Assembly (NCBI GenBank): GCA_934148845.1
Contig: CAKPDH010000004.1
Coordinates: forward strand, 108,420-172,419
Length of the DNA: 64,000 nt
DNA from: an uncultured Bacilli bacterium
GTDB taxonomy: Bacteria; Bacillota_I; Bacilli_A; RF39; UBA660
Direction: 5' to 3'
The notes beneath the pieces are model-generated. The model saw only the letters and a program-made list of their open reading frames with translations, had not been told where the DNA came from and did no database searches. Position 1 is the first letter of the stretch; each line of letters opens with the position of its first letter. The translations under genes were made by a program, and so were the position numbers. Below, one piece after another: positions 63,991 to 64,000 of this stretch.

Positions 63991-64000
63991 CTTCGCTCCG

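Noticed and set aside
63881..64000. tmRNA 3' end at the right edge
   Set aside because: The acceptor strand lacks the G-U pair setting needed for alanine charging and the ATACCCATGG region fits the anticodon loop and stem of tRNA-Met(CAT) better.

Overview
The DNA is very AT-rich (about a quarter G+C by eye) and has the look of a low-GC Firmicutes or Tenericutes-side lineage, probably an uncultured gut bacterium related to the RF39/Mollicutes branch. Evidence for this: T-box leaders, RNase HIII, a dnaG-rpoD-trmK operon, sufU-sufB and SpoVS. TGA is used as a real stop (for example at the ends of rpoD and the tadB-like gene) and tryptophan is always TGG, so the standard bacterial code applies. 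A MurC-type ligase implies a peptidoglycan wall, so this is not a true mycoplasma.

Layout. 1-9.4 kb: yceD-rpmF; a T-box leader driving a HAD phosphatase, deoC and tyrS; an ART-like unknown; then a six-gene Tad/Flp pilus cluster (two TadE-like minor pilins, TadZ, CpaF, TadB, TadC) whose TadB carries an extra Ig-like domain. 9.4-24.4 kb: murC, a phosphodiester glycosidase, rnhC, cvpA, a dead Nudix gene, uvsE, dnaG-rpoD-trmK and several unknowns. 24.4-34.3 kb: two small CotF-like proteins, a FAD/Rieske oxidoreductase, galE, a kinase-fold protein, tRNA-Lys, a Nudix hydrolase, a transglutaminase-like protein, an asparagine T-box with asnA, and an ABC-F ATPase. 34.3-45.5 kb: DUF3298 protein, XRE regulator, a BspA-type LRR membrane protein, a radical SAM/SPASM enzyme beside a small protein ending in 17 asparagines and a zinc-ribbon membrane protein, tag, then a TetR-controlled ABC-2 exporter.

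45.5-54.8 kb is an accessory island next to tRNA-Gly. It has five copies of a short structured element that begins with the tRNA-Gly 3' end (GCTCCA on the minus strand), then a hairpin, then a terminator hairpin. These cut the island into modules that carry unusual cargo on the plus strand (a 578-residue unknown, a ClpX-like AAA+ ATPase, a PepC-like cysteine peptidase) and broken serine-recombinase genes on the minus strand. Two paralogous small proteins, each directly behind one of these elements, stand at the two ends.

54.8-64 kb returns to core genes: spoVS, sufU-sufB, ssb, a frame-shifted HD hydrolase, folE, a PAP2 protein and topA. The ssb gene is interrupted by a 674-nt group II intron with no encoded reverse transcriptase; joining the exons restores the SSB frame exactly. 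At the right edge the 3' half of a tRNA-Met(CAT) is broken in its anticodon loop and followed by direct repeats, probably the border of another integrated element (or a tRNA intron).

The strongest candidates for something undescribed are the tRNA-Gly-linked module array, the ORF-less group II intron in ssb, and the radical SAM / poly-Asn cluster.
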